A stretch of DNA of 64,000 bases. Source: Isoperla grammatica. Taxonomy: Eukaryota; Arthropoda; Insecta; Plecoptera; Perlodidae. The stretch covers positions 59,408,646 to 59,472,645 of the forward strand of contig OX246740.1 of assembly GCA_945910005.1 (NCBI GenBank), read 5' to 3'. Under the pieces are notes generated by a model that saw nothing but the letters and a program-made list of their open reading frames with translations, made no database searches and had not been told where the DNA came from. The position numbers and the translations under genes are program-made. Of this stretch, positions 34,079 through 45,918 are shown in pieces; the first letter of the stretch is position 1; each line of letters opens with the position of its first letter.

Positions 34079-37000
34079 GCACTGATTATTACAGACTGGT
34101 ACTTGTTGATTCTGCACTTTATGCTTACATCCACTTCTTATTATATCTACTAAGATCTGATTACAGAGTGGTACTAGTTGATTCTGCTCAAGTCTTCTTA
34201 CATCCACATCTTATTATATCTACTAAGATCTGATAACAGAGTGGTACTTCTTGATTCTGCTCACTTCTTCTTACATCCACTTCTTATTATATCTACTAAG
34301 ATCTGATAACAGAGTGGTACTTGTTGATTCTGCTCATGTCTTCTTACATCCACTTCTTATTATATCTACTAAGATCTGATAACAGAGTGGTACTTGTTGA
34401 TTCTGCTCATGTCTTCTTACATCCACTTCTTATACTATCTACAAGGATTTGATAACACAGTAGTACTTGTTGATTCTGCTCATGTCTTCTTACATCCACT
34501 TCTTATCATATCTACTAGGATCTGATTACAGAGTGGTACTTGTTGATTCTGCTCATGTCTTCTTACATCCACTTCTTATACTATCTACAAGGATTTGATA
34601 ACACAGTAGTACTTGTTGATTCTGCTCATGTCTTCTTACATCCACTTCTAATTGTATCTACTAGGATCTGATTACAGAGTGGTACTTGTTGATTCTGCTC
34701 ATTTCTTCTTACATCCCCTTCTTATTATATCAACTAGGATCTGATTACAGAGTGGTACTTGTTGATTCTGCTCATGTCTTCTTACATCCACTTCTTATTA
34801 TATCTACTAGGATCTGATTACAGAGTGGTACTTCTTGATTCTGCTTATGTCTTCTTACATCCACTTCTTATTATATCAACTAGGATCTGATTACAGAGTG
34901 GTACTTGTTGATTCTGCTCATGTCTTCTTACATCCACTTCTAATTGTATCTACTAGGATCTGATTACAGAGTGGTACTTGTTGATTCTGCTCATGTCTTC
35001 TTACATCCACTTCTTATTATATCTACTAGGATCTGATTACAGAGTGGTACTTGTTGATTCTGCTCATGTCTTCTTACATCCACTTCTTATTATATCTACT
35101 AGGATCTGATTACAGAGTGGTACTTGTTGATTCTGCTCATGTCTTCTTACATCCACTTCTTATTATATCTACTATGATCTGATAACACACTGGTACTTCT
35201 TGATTCTGCTCATTTCTTCTTACATCCACTTCTTACTGTATCTACTAGAAACTGATTACAGAGTGGTACTTGTTGATTCTGCTCAAGTCTTCTTACATCC
35301 ACTTCTTATTGTATCTACTAGGATCTGATAACACAGTGGTACTTGTTGATTCTGCTCAAGTCTTCTTACATCTACTTCTTATTGTATCTACTAAGATCTG
35401 ATTACAGAGTGGTGCTTGTTGATTCTGCTCATATCTTCTTACATCCACTTCTTATTTTATCAACTAGGATCTGATAACAGAGTGGTACTTGTTGATTCTG
35501 CTCATGTCTTCTTACATCCACTTCTTATCATATCTACTAGGATCTGATTACAGAGTGGTACTTGTTGATTCTGCTCATGTCTTCTTACATCCACTTCTTA
35601 TTATATCAACTAGGATCTGATTACAGAGTGGTACTTGTTGATTCTGCTCATGTCTTCTTACATCCACTTCTTATTGTATCTACAAGGATCTGATTACAGA
35701 GAAGTACTTGTTGATTGTGCTCATGTCTTCTTACATCCACCTCTTATTATATCTACTAGGATCTGATTACAGAGTGGTACTTGTTGATTCTGCTCATGTC
35801 TTCTTACATCCACTTCTAATTGTATCTACTAGGATCTGATTACAGAGTGGTACTTGTTGATTCTGCTCATTTCTTCTTACATCCCCTTCTTATTATATCA
35901 ACTAGGATCTGATTACAGAGTGGTACTTGTTGATTCTGCTCATGTCTTCTTACATCCACTTCTTATTATATCTACTAGGATCTGATTACAGAGTGGTACT
36001 TCTTGATTCTGCTCATGTCTTCTTACATCCACTTCTTATTATATCAACTAGGATCTGATTACAGAGTGGTACTTGTTGATTCTGCTCATGTCTTCTTACA
36101 TCCACTTCTAATTGTATCTACTAGGATCTGATTACAGAGTGGTACTTGTTGATTCTGCTCATGTCTTCTTACATCCACTTCTTATTATATCTACTAGGAT
36201 CTGATTACAGAGTGGTACTTGTTGATTCTGCTCATGTCTTCTTACATCCACTTCTTATTATATCTACTAGGATCTGATTACAGAGTGGTACTTGTTGATT
36301 CTGCTCATGTCTTCTTACATCCACTTCTTATTATATCTACTATGATCTGATAACACACTGGTACTTCTTGATTCTGCTCATTTCTTCTTACATCCACTTC
36401 TTACTGTATCTACTAGAAACTGATTACAGAGTGGTACTTGTTGATTCTGCTCAAGTCTTCTTACATCCACTTCTTATTGTATCTACTAGGATCTGATAAC
36501 ACAGTGGTACTTGTTGATTCTGCTCAAGTCTTCTTACATCTACTTCTTATTGTATCTACTAAGATCTGATTACAGAGTGGTGCTTGTTGATTCTGCTCAT
36601 ATCTTCTTACATCCACTTCTTATTGTATCTACTAAGATATGATTACAGACTGGTGCTTGTTGATTCTGCTCATATCTTCTTACATCCACTTCTTATTGTA
36701 TCTTCTAAGATCTGATTACAGAGTGGTATTTGTTGATTCTGCTCATATCTTCTTACATCCACTTCTTATTGTATCTACTAGGATCTGATTACAGAGTAAT
36801 ACTTGTTGATTCTGCTCAAATCTTCTTAAATCCACTTCTTATTGTATCTACCAAGATCTGATTACAGAGTGGTACTTGTTGATTCTGCTCATGTCTTCTT
36901 ACATCCACTTCTTATTATATCTACTAAGATCTGATTACAGAGTGGTATTTGTTGATTCTGCTCAAGTCTTCTTACATCAACTTCTTATTGTATCTACTAG

Positions 37001-37670
37001 GATCTGATTACAGAGTGGTACTTGTTGATTCTGCTCATATCTTCTTACATCCACTTCTTATTGTATCTACTAAGATCTGATTACAGAGTGGTACTTATTG
37101 ATTCTGCTCATGTCTTCTTTCATCCACTTCATATTATATCTACTAGGATCTGATTACACAGTGGTACTTGTTGATTCTGCTCATGTCTTCTTACATCCAC
37201 TTCTGACTTTATCTACTATGTTCTGATTACACAGTGGTACTTGTTGATTCTGCTCATGTCTTCTTACATCCACTTCTGACTTTATCTACTATGTTCTGAT
37301 TACACATTGGTACTGGTTGATTCTGCTCATGTCTTCTTACATCCACTTCTGATTGTATCTACTAGGATCTGATTACAGAGTGGTACTTGTTGATTCTGCT
37401 CATGTCTTCTTACATCCACTTCTGACTTTATCTACTATGTTCTGATTACACAGTGGTACTGGTTGATTCTGCTCATGTCTTCTTACATCCACTTCTGATT
37501 GTATCTACTATGTTCTGATTACACAGTGGTACTGGTTGATTCTGCTAATGTCTTCTTACATCCACTTCTGATTGTATCTACTAGGATCTGATAACAGAGT
37601 GGTACTTGTTGATTCTGCTCATGTCTTCTTACATCAACTGCTTACTATTTCTACTAGCGTCCACTTAAAT
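34079..37670. repeat. 73-bp satellite, about 49 copies, with higher-order duplication
   Basis: The unit is gattacagagtggtacttgt, tgattctgctcatgtcttct, tacatccacttcttattata, tctactaggatct. The variant-rich stretch from about 34570 to 35450 recurs 1168 bp later (16 x 73) at about 35740-36620; for example, the rare atttcttcttacatcccctt is at 34701 and again at 35869. Units become more divergent at both ends. Confidence 0.92.
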
Positions 37671-37920
37671 AGTAGTATCTTACTGATTCTTCTTATTTCT
37701 TCTTGCATCTACTTCTTCTCAATACTTCTTAGAACTGACATTTCAAGTGTACTGCTTGTTTCTTATTGATGCTGATATATTCTTCTTTTTTGAAATTTTG
37801 GTGACTTCTTTATTCTGATTAGTTAAGTCAGCTCTAAGAAGGGCTTGAAGGCGTCTGCTTGGATCTGGTTAAACCCCTTGGTAGATTTAGAAAGATCTAA
37901 GCAGATTTTTCAGCAGGGTA

Positions 37921-38587
37921 GTATCTTGGCCGTATCCTCGCTGTTGTATGTGTTAATTCACAAAGCATTTCGTTTCGCCGAAGACGAATACGGGCAATCA
38001 AATCAACTGTGGTATTAGACGCACAAAAAACTCGTCTAAACTGCTTTGTGGGCATTGTTCTGGCCGGGGCCCTATGACTCCGCGCCATTGTTCTGGGGCC
38101 CAATGACTCGGAAGTGCTGAAATTGATCTACATGTCTGTAATCACGGCACACTTGAAACTCGAGGCCAACGCTTTCAAGGCTGTGGATCTGTGCGCTACG
38201 TGACAATATTTTCATAAATATACGTGGCGGTGACTAAAATGGAGAGGCACGTTTCAATGGTATGGTAATTCGGCAACTACTTGTATTACAAAGTAATGAA
38301 ACAATCACCAACAATTTAAATTGCAAAAATTTCTCAACTGGTTGTGTTGAACACTCGTCATTCATCAACAATTAAAAATGTAAATTGCAAAGTAGGATAT
38401 TTCTTGAAAATTACGTTTACCAAGTTGTAAGCTGTTGCATAGTGAGCTTGGGCAGACTTGTCGCGTGTAGAATCTATCGTGAAACAGCGCAAGGGCCCTC
38501 ACACAGTGTTGTGGTTCGAGGGGACGCAACAACGGTGTCGCCTGATGAGGTGTGCAACGAGGGTAATCGCGTTCATCTCACTGGTAT
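37921..38587. other. Gene-free flank of the large element
   Basis: No exon pattern. A short imperfect duplication of cattgttctgg/ggcc and atgactc occurs near 38053-38110. Confidence 0.35.
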
Positions 38588-39456
38588 CAGCACTGCGATT
38601 CTGAATGGGCGACGTTAAGTTAACGCGAACGACACTCGTCGGTAGACTTATCACGCGGTAAGTTAACGTGCGATTCCGAACAACAATATCGTAACGTGCG
38701 GTAAACGTATCGAAAAGAGGTAGCCGTTGCAGCAGAGCAGCGCCTGTTATATATTAGTTTGTTTATGTTTTCGAGACGGCTGTGCATATTATAGAAAGTT
38801 AACCAATGAAAACGCGTGAACAAATGCAATCAATTTCAAATCAAGCTGTCAAAAACCAACACAATTCTAAACAAATCTACTCTCAGCTATCTCAAAGGTA
38901 TTAGAAGTACTTATTAAATTCCTTCTATGCAGTCACAAATACTGCCTGCCCTAGTCGTCTTCATTATTTAACTATTCAAGCACCCCGAAGGATTGTGCAA
39001 CATTTGCCATCATCGTTAAATTCGTAAAAGTGCGATCTCTAGGCCTAGGCCTAGGGCTAGCCTAGACGAATGAATGCGCGCAGCCAGTTTGAAGTCAAAG
39101 TTTCACAAGTAAGGTTATGTTACCCCTTTACATACGGTTTCCATCTCGCCATGCAATTGATGATGTTTCTTCATATTGAAATTAATTTAGAAATCCAAAT
39201 ATGTAACAGTTGTATCGTTTACTTACCGACATCTTTTAATAAATCAAGTAATATAACTGAAGTGGACATTCGAAAGTCGGCCATGTTTGTTTAACGCATT
39301 GCTAACGGCAGGGGCTAGGTCCGTGATAAGTTTCTCTACAGCTGTATCGACGCCTGTCGTTACGAATGGATCGGGAATCGCGTCGTTACGTTTCCGCCTA
39401 CCGTAACGACAAGAAAGCTGCGTTAAAGTGATCACGGCCATTCAGAATCGCACTGC
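38588..39456. mobile_element. MITE A, GATTCTGAATGG-ended family
   Basis: Both ends read TGCGATTCTGAATGG when oriented inward (left at 38594; right as reverse complement near 39438-39452). The left 240 bp matches MITE B, including tagccgttgcagcagagcag and cgcctgttatatattagttt. No ORF of note. Exact outer edge and target duplication are not clear. Confidence 0.7.
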
Positions 39457-39972
39457 AGAGCAGACAAGACCGACGATGTGTGGGCAACACGATTACTTTA
39501 TGTTTTCATAAAACGAAGAGTATGGGCGACAACAGTTGTCAACAAACATTGTTGTCTTGTCACAATCTCTGTATTCGAGCGTAGTTGCTTTGATCGAGCA
39601 ATATCTCCATTGTTTGGAGGCAACATCACATTATTACCTATGATCTGAGTTTCACTCAGACAGGTCACACGTTTTCAATGCAAATATGATAAATATGTAT
39701 AAGACACAGTTTCTGCGCACTTGTAATTGTCGTACTATTTTCTGCCAAGGTCAAAGCGTCTCCCTTCAGCACGCGATGTTCAGAGGGAATCTCTACATGA
39801 TTTCAACTTTGACATCAACTTTCTAAGCACTGTTTGATCAGTAGAATGACACGCTTTGCTCGTTCACTGGAGCGACTGTCGGGCGAGCACGACTTCATCA
39901 AGCGACGCTCGAAAACGTTCAAGTCGTGACAATGTCTGCCGAGTGACGTAACGTTCTCTTTCCCACACTCCA

Positions 39973-40817
39973 GCAGGGCGATTCTCTAAGATGCGCGGTA
40001 AATTTAACCTTAACGACACTTGTACTAAACTTACCACACGATAAGCTACCGCGCGATTCCCAACTACCATTTCATAACGTTCGATAACCGTATCGAAGGA
40101 CGTAGCCGTTGCAGCAGAGCAGCGCCTGTTATATATTAGTTTGTGGATGTTTGCGAGATGGCTGTGTACACTATAGAAAGTTAACCAATGACAACGCGTG
40201 AATAAATGGAACGTTTGCCATTGGGTGCGTTTGATTTCCGGACACCTTCTGCACTTTTTTCACTTATTGCTGCATTAGGGTTCGTTTGATTTACCGGCAC
40301 CTTTTGTACTTCATGCCATGTATCCTATGAAATAACATTGAGTGAGTGCAAAGAGTATAAAAGGTGTAGTAAATCAAACGAACCTAGTGTTTGAACTTAG
40401 AAGTAGGCCTAGGGTTCTAGGCCTACCCTACGTGCCGTGACGGCACGGCCAAACTAGGAAAGTAGGGTTATGATACAAAATTACTTCTAGACTTTTGTTA
40501 CATAACTACAAATTATATTTCCTTACTCACACACATATTTTTAAATATAAATATCGTATATTTGTATCGATACACACAACAAATTTCTATAATCAATTAG
40601 TTCAAATGCTGAAGTGAACATGAGACGGCTTGAAAAGTCCGCTATGTTTTCTTATCGCACGTCTAAAGGCAGGGTTTTGGAGCGCGCTACTTTTAACGTA
40701 GGTGGTAACGATCTTTGTCGATAAAACACGGTAGAGAATCGCTAACTCAATGCGGTAAGGCTCGTAACGTCGAAAACGGGCGTTCAATTTACCATGGACC
40801 TTAGAGAATCGCCCTGC
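39973..40817. mobile_element. MITE B, same family
   Basis: Inverted ends GCAGGGCGATTCTCTAAG on the left and GCAGGGCGATTCTCTAAG (reverse complement) on the right. It shares long subterminal similarity with MITE A on both sides. Length 845 bp, non-coding. Confidence 0.75.
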
Positions 40818-41579
40818 AGGGACAAGCGGCGCTAATTGCAGCAACGAGGCTAAGCGAGACGATGTAGACACGTATTTACTCAAACAACACTCTTCTCCAC
40901 ACTTTGTCTACCGATATGGTTACTGGACGTTATTTTAGATTGAGCCAAGCAATAATAGGGTGAGCGAACGGCTTGTTCAGTCGTACCCTTGAATTACTTA
41001 TGGCCGCTGCTTCAACGTTAGGGTGTGAGGGATCCCCACCCCCACCCCATGGACCCCACCAGCTGTGAGTCTCACGTGGTAGCAGTGAACCGTGTTCTCT
41101 TCAAGTAGGAGACAAACAACTGAGCGAAGACGTTGGCGGGAAGTGAACCCACGACCTCCCAAGTAGGACCCCGCGATCCTTGTAAGGAATGTCATGTCAA
41201 AGGTAACACGTTGCCTGCAAGCCATCATGTTTTGGAACACAAAAGGAGCTTCATCTCCAGGGTCATCTAGATTATAGAGCACCGCCTTTGGCCAACATTA
41301 ATCAAAACTTTTAGAACCATTCGGACGGTCTCCCTCCATGCAAACTAGACGCCTTCAAGTTGTGGTCATGATTGTTTCAAGGGCCGCCCAAGATTGTGTT
41401 GTGTGCCAACAAGGAGTGGCTATATTTGGGCGGAGGAAAGGTTACTTCGCATTCTGCCAGTAAATGGAATCACGGACGCAATAAACATGTCTTACGACAG
41501 GCAGAGCCAGCCTGAGGAGGGGATTCTTCACCTCTATGTTACTGCTGTGCGTAATACCTTGTCGTGTAGAGAGTCTCGA
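40818..41579. other. Gene-free stretch with a SINE-like head
   Basis: On the minus strand near 41145-41165, GAGGTCGTGGGTTCACTTCCC resembles a box B region. No exons recognised. Confidence 0.35.
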
Positions 41580-42740
41580 CAGCTATCGTGCTGTGGTGAT
41601 AGTCTACAACCAGGGAGGACTGACTCGTGCTGTGGTGATAGTCTACATCCAGGGAGGACTGACTCGTGCTGTGGTGATAGTCTACAACCCAGGGAGGACT
41701 GACTCGTGCTGTGGTGATAGTCTACATCCAGGGAGGACTGACTCGTGCTGTGGTGATAGTCTACAACCCAGGGAGGACTGACTCGTGCTGTGGTGATAGT
41801 CTACAACCCAGGGAGGACTGACTCGCGCTGTGGTGATAGTCTACAACCAGGGAGGACTGACTCGTGCTGTGGTGATAGTCTACAACCCAGGGAGGACTGA
41901 CTCGTGCTGTGGTGATAGTCTACAACCCAGGGAGGACTGACTCGTGCTGTGGTGATAGTCTACAACCCAGGGAGGACTGACTCGCGCTGTGGTGATAGTC
42001 TACAACCCAGGGAGGACTGACTCGTGCTGTGGTGATAGTCTACAACCCCGGCATCCAGGGAGGACTGACTCGCGCTGTGGTGATAGTCTACAACCCAGGG
42101 AGGACTGACTCGTGCTGTGGTGATAGTCTACAACCCAGGGAGGACTGACTCGTGCTGTGGTGATAGTCTACATCCAGGGAGGACTGACTCGTGCTGTGGT
42201 GATAGTCTACAACCCAGGGAGGACTGACTCGTGCTGTGGTGATAGTCTACATCCAGGGAGGACTGACTCGTGCTGTGGTGATAGTCTACAACCCAGGGAG
42301 GACTGACTCGTGCTGTGGTGATAGTCTACAACCCAGGGAGGACTGACTCGTGCTGTGGTGATAGTCTACAACCCAGGGAGGACTGACTCGTGCTGTGGTG
42401 ATAGTCTACAACCAGGGAGGACTGACTCGTGCTGTGGTGATAGTCTACAACCCAGGGAGGACTGACTCGTGCTGTGGTGATAGTCTACAACCCAGGGAGG
42501 ACTGACTCGTGCTGTGGTGATAGTATACAACCCAGGGAGGACTGACTCGTGCTGTGGTGATAGTCTACATCCAGGGAGGACTGACTCGTGCTGTGGTGAT
42601 AGTCTACAACCCAGGGAGGACTGACTCGTGCTGTGGTGATAGTATACAACCCAGGGAGGACTGACTCGTGCTGTGGTGATAGTCTACAACCCAGGGAGGA
42701 CTGACTCGTGCTGTGGTGATAGTCTACATCCAGGGAGGAC
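41580..42740. repeat. 39/40-bp minisatellite, about 29 copies
   Basis: The unit is ggaggactgactcgtgctgt plus ggtgatagtctacaacccag (40 bp). Variants with tacatccag or tacaaccag are 39 bp, and one unit near 42045 carries extra bases (ccccggcatccag). Short ORFs here are by-products. Confidence 0.92.
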
Positions 42741-44639
42741 ATACTTGTGAAACTGATCTATTACGTGACGTATTTTTACACAACGTACCTTTCGATTTTG
42801 CGTCGGACACGAGAAAAGTAAAATTACAGATATTAGTGTATATTATTGGCGGTGTTAGCTGAGCCTCGAGCTGCCTGGTTTGTATTCTTGAGATAAGTGG
42901 AGCACATATTACGCGGGCCTATGAGAATATCAAGCGCCCATTGTTCCTACGGTGTGCGTGTGCGTGTGCGTGTGTTGGTTCGGCTTCCACTCATAAGACC
43001 GCCTGCCGAACGTTTAGTCACGAAGTTTGCCACTCAAAGAAAGCTGTGCTCGGCGGTCGAGACTTCATGGGCAATTTAGTCGGGTTAAAATGTTAATACT
43101 AACAGAGTAATGCTAACATAGTAGCCCCTGATTGTTCTGGGTGTAACTGTTGTGGTGTGGGGCTCAGCCTGTGGCAGTAGCAGACTACCTCATTTGCCCA
43201 AGGTTGCACCAATCAGACATTGAGAATGTGTGATTCACAACCAGTGACTCTTATGTTGTGTCCACCCACCCACCAATTTCTTGGATGTGTACACCAAATA
43301 ATGGACTAAGTTCTCATATTATTGTGTATTCAAGCAACATCTGACTAGATTAATTTTACACAATGAATACTGAATGAGTAATTATTATGATACAAATTTA
43401 AATGGTAAGTGAATATAAATTAGTGTTTTGCCACTTCCCACAACCGTTACTTCATTTTGTATGAATTCATGTTTACAAGTAAAGCAAATCTTAATAAAAA
43501 TAGCGAATTAATTTCTTTACACTCCGACTTTAGACGAGGTATTGTCCGAGTTGACTGAACCGTGTTATATAGTGGGTAGTCTTCTCTTATCATCACACAC
43601 CTTATAACTGTATATAAGACCCTATCGTGCTCACGTGTGTGGTTGTTACGGGCTATAATTAGCCACCTTGGCCGAAACACCTTCTCTACATAAAATCAAT
43701 ACAGGTATATAGTGTACTGACTGAGCTTGACCAATTGGTCTGTAGTGGGGTCAAGTCCCACCTAAAATGGAAACAAGTGTTCTAACGTTACAATAGGTAT
43801 ATAATATGCAAAACTAACTGAGCTTGTTATATAGACCCACCTTGGCCCTTAGTCAATCAAAACAAGTTCTAAAAGAGGGTTATATAATTATACTGAGCTT
43901 TGGCTTGTTGGGGGTTCAATCCTATACCTGCTGGAAATGATTATTTTAATGGGGGTATACATAGAAAACTGACTGGCTTATTATAGACCTACTTGGCCCT
44001 TGAGTCAATCAATAAAAGTTCTGAGACAATTAGCTATTTTTTTTTAGGCTTCAAAAATTGATGTTACGTACTCAACTTGTTGGGGGTCCAATAATTCTAC
44101 TTCCTCCGTGTTGCAGATATTATGCACAGTTTGTCAGGTGATGCGGGTGTGAAGGACTCAATGCACTACTAACCTTGTTGTTTGTTGTGACGGGTGTCGG
44201 GTGTTGACTTGCACCTGTACAGACAGACAGACAGCTACGTCAGTACCATGACGACCAATAACACGCGACCGTTCACAGCGGAGACCGGAGACCGACTGAC
44301 CTGACTTGGTAGCGGTACTCGATGGTTTCACTCTACTATTTGGTGGACAAGTTCAACTCTTGCCTCTCTCGCGTTCTGCTCTACACTGCTGTGCTGTGAT
44401 GAGGCTGAGGGCCAATCAAGAGTTAGATGCCGCAGGGGGGATCCACTCAATATCTTCAAGGGTGGTTTTAGGTTTCACCCGTACTTGCCAATTGCCTTCC
44501 AAGTTACTAATCATATGGAACCATGTTTTGTTTTTAAGTTTAACACAACATAGTTAAGTTTAAAAACATAATCAACCTGTAAAATCATAATAATAATAAT
44601 AATATAAATTGAAAACTCATCCAATGCAATTATATTTTG
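42741..44639. other. Gene-free stretch with a degenerate repeat
   Basis: No exon pattern. Between about 43700 and 44030, motifs such as ctgagctt, ccttggccctt(g)agtcaatcaa and gttctaa/gttctgag recur two or three times, suggesting an old tandem repeat. A GACA-type microsatellite is at 44220-44235. Confidence 0.4.
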
Positions 44640-45050
44640 CAGCCCCCGAAACTTACGTAATTATCTCAAAATCTGTGGTATGTAACGCAGGTTTGTTTAC
44701 ATGTGCCTACAGTACATGTGTTTGAGATAAATTAAAAAGTATCAAATTAAATGAATATACTCAGGTTATCTTACAAAACGATACTTTGTGTGACATTACG
44801 TAATTTTCTAATGACAGACAGACAGCCCCCGAAACTTACGTAATTATCTCAATATCTGTGGTATGTCACGCATGGTTTGTTTACATGTGCTTACAGTACA
44901 TGTATTTGATATTAGTAAGAAGGTATCAAATTAAATGAATATACTCAGGTTCTCTAACAAATCGATACTTAGTGTGACATTACGTAATTTTCGAATGACA
45001 GACAGACAGCCCCTGAAACTTACGTAATTATCTCAATATATTCTGTAAAC
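44640..45050. repeat. 184-bp tandem repeat, 2.2 copies
   Basis: Units start with agcccccgaaacttacgtaa at 44641, 44824 and 45008. They share tttacatgtgc, gtatcaaattaaatgaatat and the junction gacagacagacag. Confidence 0.85.
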
Positions 45051-45629
45051 CACATCTGTATCATATCTGATCTGTAAACCACTAGGCGTAATCATGTTGC
45101 CTACTGAGGCTCGACTGCACCGTTGTAGGTAACTGGATTCTTATTGTTCTTATCTAATATTAAGATGTTTTACATGGTAAACATCTCATACGTGAGAATG
45201 TTCACATACAAGGTTGTTGAAGCTGTTGTCCAGCAGCTTGATGGGCAAATGTTTACAGACAAGGTTGTTGAAGCTGTGCTAAGCGAGTGAGATTAATGGA
45301 GTATCGCTGAGATCCACCTGTATGGATCTGTTAGAGGTGTGGCTACTCAAACCAGCCTCGAAATATCTTGCCCAGTTTTGACATCTAATTTAGAGCGAAC
45401 TAATTAACAACAGGAAACTAACAATTACAAAAAATATGAAGTAGCTAACAAACAAAGCTTTCTATTTTATATGTCTGCGTGGTACCGGTACCTACCTCAG
45501 TGGGTAATAAAACCTAATTGTTACGAGAGTAAACCCATCTGGAGGTAAACTAAGCTCATACACAACATTGTCGTCGCCTTCACGCACAACAGATGATGCC
45601 CGTACGACGTCACACATGCGTAATTGTGA

Positions 45630-45760
45630 CGACTTCAATCAGCCTCGGGTAATATCGGTCACGACGTTTCGGGCCGACTGAGAAAAATCCTTCCGACATG
45701 ATGGTTGGTAGCCGGTATCGAACTAGTAACCTCCCGCTCTCATCTATTACTGCTGAGACA
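45630..45760 (-). mobile_element. tRNA-derived SINE head (copy 3, truncated)
   Basis: The minus strand shows TGTCTCAGCAGTAATAGATG as a box-A region, AGTTCGATACCGG as box B, and then TTTTTCTCAGTCGGC. This matches the first half of SINE copies 1 and 2; the rest of the body is absent. It ends about 160 bp before the NAA25 start codon. Confidence 0.6.
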
Positions 45761-45918
45761 ACTCCGTCAGTCATTATGAGAACGTTTTAAGCACATGGTT
45801 GTGTTTTGGTACTTGGAGCGAGAGGTTTAAATTTGGCGGAACTTTTCAGTCACCGCCTTGTAAGCTAGAATTACAGCACCGCCTTCTGGCGTCAAAAAAA
45901 TGAAATTTGTTGTCAAAC

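Larger units (their letters stand above)
26999..37918. mobile_element. 10.9-kb TIR-bounded, satellite-filled element
   Basis: The left end is CCCTGCTGAAAAATCTGC (26999-27016). The right end (37901-37918) is its exact reverse complement, and similarity continues weakly for about 8 bases. Both ends abut TA (26997-26998 and 37919-37920), compatible with a 2-bp target duplication. The interior holds the 36-, 60-, 145- and 73-bp arrays, one SINE and no transposase-like ORF. A third TIR-like copy in direct orientation sits at 28630-28645. A non-autonomous DNA transposon is the simplest reading; the superfamily is not recognised, and a chance pairing of two independent ends is possible. Confidence 0.65.

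Noticed and set aside
27000..37918. Polinton/Maverick or Helitron interpretation of the 10.9-kb block
   Set aside because: No polymerase, integrase, capsid, Rep or helicase reading frames are visible, and the 18-bp TIR with TA flanks does not fit either type.
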